NCBI GenBank assembly: GCA_963719345.1
Contig: CAVRCA010000001.1
Span: 1,519,439 to 1,583,438, forward strand
DNA from: CAVRCA01 sp963719345
GTDB taxonomy: Bacteria > Pseudomonadota > Alphaproteobacteria > Acetobacterales > Acetobacteraceae
Direction: 5' to 3'
Length of the DNA stretch: 64,000 nt
Below are positions 61,110 through 64,000 of this stretch, in pieces. Each line of letters opens with the position of its first letter. The first letter of the stretch is position 1. Under the pieces are notes generated by a model, which was not told where the DNA came from, ran no database searches, and saw nothing but the letters and a program-made list of their open reading frames with translations. Both the position numbers and the translations under genes were made by a program.

Positions 61110-63274
61110 ATGCGAGCCGGCCCGCCGATCACCACCGATCTCGTTCTGCTGGGCGCGGGACACGCCCATGTCGAGGTGCTGCGCCGTTTCGCCATGCGCC
61201 CGGAGCCCGGCTCCGCCTCACCCTGATCGGCGCGCGAGCCGGAGACGCCGTATTCCGGGATGCTCCCGGGCCTGCATCCGCGCGCGAATATCGTTTCGAG
61301 CAGGCGCATATCGACCTCGCGCCGCTCGCCGCCTCGTCTGGCGCCCGGCTGATCTTGGACGAGGCGATCGGAACTGATCCTGCACGACCGTGCCGTGGCA
61401 CTCGCTGGACGGCCGGAGATCGGGTTCGACCTGCTCTCGATCGACGTGGGCGGGGTGCCTGGCATGCCGGCCGGCGCCGGCGTCGCCGTCAAGCCGATCG
61501 GCCGCTTCCTCGCGCAACTCAGGCGTTTGAGGCGCGCTTGCAGCCGGGCGCGCGCATCGCCGTCGTCGGGGGCGGGCCGGCGGGTACGGAACTGGCGCTG
61601 GCGCTGGCCCATCGCTTCGGCGGCCGCGTTCGGATCGCGCTCGTTTGCAGCGAGGCCGAGCCGCTGAGCGAGCCGCACCCAAACGCGCCCGCGCCGTTGC
61701 TCGCGGCCGCGTTGGTCGAGGCGGGTGTGGAGATGGTCTTCGGCGTCACGGCCGGCCGGCGCGAGGCCGGAAGGCTGGCGCTGTCGGACGGGAGCTTTCT
61801 TGATGCCGACGAGGTGCTCTGGGCGACCGACGTCGTCGCGCCGGCGTTTCTGGCCGCTTCGGGCCTCGCCTGCGACGCGACCGGCTGCGTGCTGGTGGAT
61901 CGCACCCTGCGCAGCGTCAGCCACCGTTTCGTTTTCGCCGCCGGCGACTGCGCCAGCGTGGAAGGCGCGCCCGCGGCCCAAGGCCGGGCGTCTGGGCGGT
62001 TCGCGCGGGCGCGCCGCTGGCGGCCAATCTGCGCCGCTCGGCGCGGGGCCGTCTGCTGCGACAGTGGCGGCCGCAGCGGGAGGCGCTCGTGCTGCTCGGA
62101 TTGGGCGACGGCCGCGCGATCGGATGGCGGAACGGGATTGCCGTGCACGGTGCGTGGGTCTGGCGCTGGAAGGACTGTATCGACCGGCGCTGGATGCGCA
62201 TGTACCAGCCAGCTGAGGCCGATGGCGGAGGACCCCGAGCGCGCCGATGCGCTGCGGCGGCTGCGGCGCCAAGGTGGGTGCGGAGGTGCTGGCGGGCGCG
62301 CTCGCCACGCTCACGCGCACCCCGAGCCCCGACATCCTGCTCGGGCTCGATCGTCCGGACGACGGCGCCGGTGGCCTGCCGCCGCCTGGGATGGCGGTGG
62401 TGCAGAGCGTCGATCATTTCCGCGCCTTTCTCGATGATCCGTATCTGTTCGGCCAGATCGCCGCCGCGCATGCGCTCTCCGATCTGCACGCGATGGGCGC
62501 GCGGCCCTGGACCGCACTCGCCATCGCCGCCGTCCCATACATGCCGGTCGGACAAGATGCGCGCGGAGCTTGCCGCGATGATGCGGGGTGCTACGGAAAT
62601 GCTGGAAGGAGATGGCTGCGCGCTCGTCGGCGGCCATAGCGGCGGAAGCGGCCGGGACCGGCACTGGGCTTCGCCGTCACCGGCCTTGTCGATCCCGCGA
62701 AGGTGCATGCGCAAATCCGGCCTGCGTCCCGGCGACGCGCTGATCCTCACGAAGCCGCTCGGCACCGGCATCATTCTCGCCGCGAACATGCGAGGCCGCG
62801 TGAAGGCGAGTTGGCTCGCAGCGGCGATGGAGCTCGATGCGCCGGACGAACGCCGAAGCGGCGCGGGTTCTGCCGGGCGCACGGCGTCACGCCTGCACCG
62901 ACGTCACCGGGTTCGGCCTGGCCGGGCACCTGCTCGAAATGTTGGCCGCGTCCGGTGTCGGTGCCGCCCTTTGGTGGGAAGGTATTTTGGCGCTGGACGG
63001 CGCCCGGGAGCTTGCGGCCCGCGGGGTGGCCAGCACGCTGGCGCCCGCCAACGGGCGGGTCATGCGCCGCGCCGGACTGGTCGGTCCGGACGGTTTTCTG
63101 GCGCTCCTCGCCGACCCGCAGACCTCGGGCGGCCTGCTCGCCGGCATTCCCGCCGTACAGGCTGACGGGTGCGTCGAGGCGTTGGTCGGGGCGGGTTTGC
63201 GGGCCGCCGTGATCGGCGAGGTGACGGCGAGCAAGCCGGGAACGCCGCCGCTGGTCGGGCGGGACCGGCGATGA
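61110..63274 (+). CDS. selD: Pyridine-nucleotide oxidoreductase-SelD fusion (selenide, water dikinase), many frameshifts
   Basis: A fused protein of about 720 residues. The N-terminal half is an NDH-2-like FAD/NAD domain: DLVLLGAGHAHVEVLRRF, EIGFDLLSIDVGGVPG, GARIAVVGGGPAGTELALAL and HRFVFAAGDCASV. The C-terminal half is SelD: MRCGGCGAKVG with the catalytic Cys and Lys, VVQSVDHFRAFLDDPYLFGQIAAAHALSDLHAMG, GDALILTKPLGTGII, CTDVTGFGLAGHLLEM and LADPQTSGGLLAGIP. SelD makes selenophosphate from selenide and ATP, and the oxidoreductase may supply reduced selenium. The frame changes at least ten times while motifs stay intact, so sequence error is likely. The stop overlaps the next ATG. Confidence 0.85.
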
Positions 63275-63731
63275 CCGCGATCTACGTCGATGCGGATGCC
63301 TGCCCGGTGCGCGAGGAAGTGTACCGAGTGGCCCAGCGGCTCGGGCTGGCGGTGTTCGTCGTCTCCAACGGCTCGCGCCCGATCCGGCCGCCCGGCTTGC
63401 CCGGCGTCACGCTGGTCGACCGTGGCCGAGGGAGCCGACGCGGCCGACGACTGGATCGCCGAGCGCATTACCGCGGCCGATCGTGCGTACCGCCGATATC
63501 CCGCTGGCCGCCCGCTGTCTCGCCAAGTCCGCCCGCGCGCTCTCCCACACCGGCCGGGTCTGGACGGCCGACAACATCGGCACCGCGCTGGCCGGCCGCG
63601 AAGTGGCGCGTCACATGCGGGAGATCGGGCTCGCCACCGGCGGGCCGGCGCCGCTGAGCAAGGCGGATCGCTCGCGGTTTTTGTCGGCGCTCGACACGGT
63701 GGCGCATGCGGCGATCCGCGCCGGCGGCTGA
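63271..63731 (+). CDS. YaiI/YqxD family protein (DUF188, two frameshifts)
   Basis: A protein of about 153 residues of the UPF0178/DUF188 family. AIYVDADACPVREEVYRVAQRLGL begins it. The middle part VAEGADAADDWIAERI is in the next frame, and RTADIPLAARCLAKSARALSHTGRVWTADNIGTALAGREVARHMRE completes it in a third. The DADACPV and TADIPLA motifs suggest a PIN-like metal-dependent nuclease fold, but no activity is established. It overlaps selD by ATGA. Frame changes near 63421 and 63481 are probably sequence errors. Confidence 0.83.
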
Positions 63732-63780
63732 CTGGGCCGGCGCGATACCGGTTCTTTGTCAAAAGACGTCGTCTCAATAA

Positions 63781-63809
63781 TTGTATTCCTGTCTCCTTTT
63801 ACGTATTAT
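63781..63809 (+). promoter_or_regulatory. Promoter for the gene at the right edge
   Basis: TTGTAT (63781-63786), a 17-bp spacer and TATTAT (63804-63809), in the most AT-rich stretch of this region. An 11-bp palindrome AGACG-T-CGTCT (63764-63774) lies just upstream and may bind a regulator. Confidence 0.5.
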
Positions 63810-63856
63810 GGGAGGGAGGCACGGGTACTGGCCGGGTCACGTCGAAAGGGAATCGT

Positions 63857-64000
63857 GTGAGGCGGATCGAGGGCGAGCAGGCCATACTGACGGGGTTAAC
63901 GGCAGCCATTGAGGTCGGGGCCGCTCCTGGTCGGCGGCTCTGTTACGTGACGCCCAGCTACGCGCCGGATATCAACCGGTTCGCCTTGCTCCGGAAGTCG
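63857..64000 (+). CDS. N-terminal fragment of a DUF6492-like/glycosyltransferase-type protein (runs off the window)
   Basis: An open frame starts at GTG 63857 with AAAGGGA 6-7 nt upstream and continues to the window end (48 codons). It reads VRRIEGEQAILTG and later LCYVTPSYAPDINRFALLRKS. The YVTPSYAPD...LLRKS segment resembles the first strand of DUF6492-type and other nucleotide-sugar transferases found in Acetobacteraceae. A good promoter lies upstream. The identification rests on one motif only. Confidence 0.45.
   Translation, partial: MRRIEGEQAILTGLTAAIEVGAAPGRRLCYVTPSYAPDINRFALLRKS

Noticed and set aside
61110..63274. Possible selenocysteine TGA codons in the SelD fusion
   Set aside because: The catalytic position is an ordinary Cys (GGCGAKV). 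The in-frame stops come from frameshifts, not from isolated TGA codons in a continuous frame.
1..64000. CRISPR arrays, tRNA/rRNA genes, insertion sequences, prophage or toxin-antitoxin genes
   Set aside because: I looked for repeat-spacer patterns, cloverleaf-like sequences, transposase or integrase motifs and found none. The three REP-like repeats are the only dispersed repeats seen.

Overview
The window reads as a high-GC alphaproteobacterial chromosome, most likely a metabolically versatile soil or freshwater member of the Rhodospirillales/Acetobacterales. This placement is inferred from the protein families and GC-rich codon use; there is no rRNA or marker gene in the window to fix it. 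Genes are densely packed and often overlap by 1-4 bases (ATGA, TTGA and CTAG junctions). I see no tRNA, rRNA, CRISPR array, prophage or insertion sequence.

Layout. 1-2.75 kb: the 3' part of a CheR/PAS-type HWE histidine kinase, its single-domain response regulator, and a GlsB-type stress membrane protein. 2.7-6.9 kb: small catabolic enzymes (FAH hydrolase, nitroreductase, NUDIX, metallo-beta-lactamase fold, MaoC-like hydratase). 6.9-10.7 kb: a divergent glycosylation cassette (integral-membrane glycosyltransferase; methyltransferase, polyprenyl-phosphate-type GT2 and SMR-like transporter). 10.7-18.3 kb: single-chain acyl-CoA carboxylase, two enoyl-CoA hydratases, a flavin monooxygenase and cysK. 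18.3-21.8 kb: a marR-emrA-emrB efflux operon with a visible promoter/operator. 22-32.4 kb: cupin, GST, intracellular PHB depolymerase, luciferase-like oxidoreductase, acyl-CoA synthetase, two epoxide hydrolases and three dehydrogenases. 32.4-36.5 kb: deaminase, a MetE-like protein and a solitary EF-G. 36.7-43.7 kb: a DUF1800/DUF1501 deletion remnant, fatty-acid desaturase, YeiH transporter, nucleoside hydrolase, M20 peptidase, DUF1345 and an AlkA-type glycosylase. 43.7-50.6 kb: hydrolase, EamA transporter, quinone oxidoreductase, small secreted proteins and an acyl-CoA synthetase. 50.6-59.5 kb: a catabolic block with two amidohydrolases, an orphan ABC binding protein, two acyl-CoA dehydrogenases, a TauD dioxygenase, a DUF4286 protein, a ketopantoate-reductase-like enzyme and a SnoaL protein. 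59.6-64 kb: a compact small-ORF RNA gene, GNAT, CDP-diacylglycerol pyrophosphatase, an oxidoreductase-SelD fusion, a YaiI-family protein and the start of one more gene.

Together the genes point to CoA-linked degradation of fatty, branched or aromatic acids (synthetases, dehydrogenases, hydratases, carboxylase), detoxification (efflux, GST, epoxide hydrolases, nitroreductase) and carbon storage (PHB). Three copies of an ~85-bp double-palindrome repeat sit just 3' of genes.

Quality warning. About fifteen genes are broken by single-base frameshifts while conserved motifs stay intact in the neighbouring frame. Most that I could resolve are one-base insertions, concentrated before 7.6 kb and after 37 kb. 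I read these as sequencing or assembly errors, not gene decay, and annotate those genes as single CDSs across the shifts. The DUF1800/DUF1501 remnant is different: it lacks whole domains.
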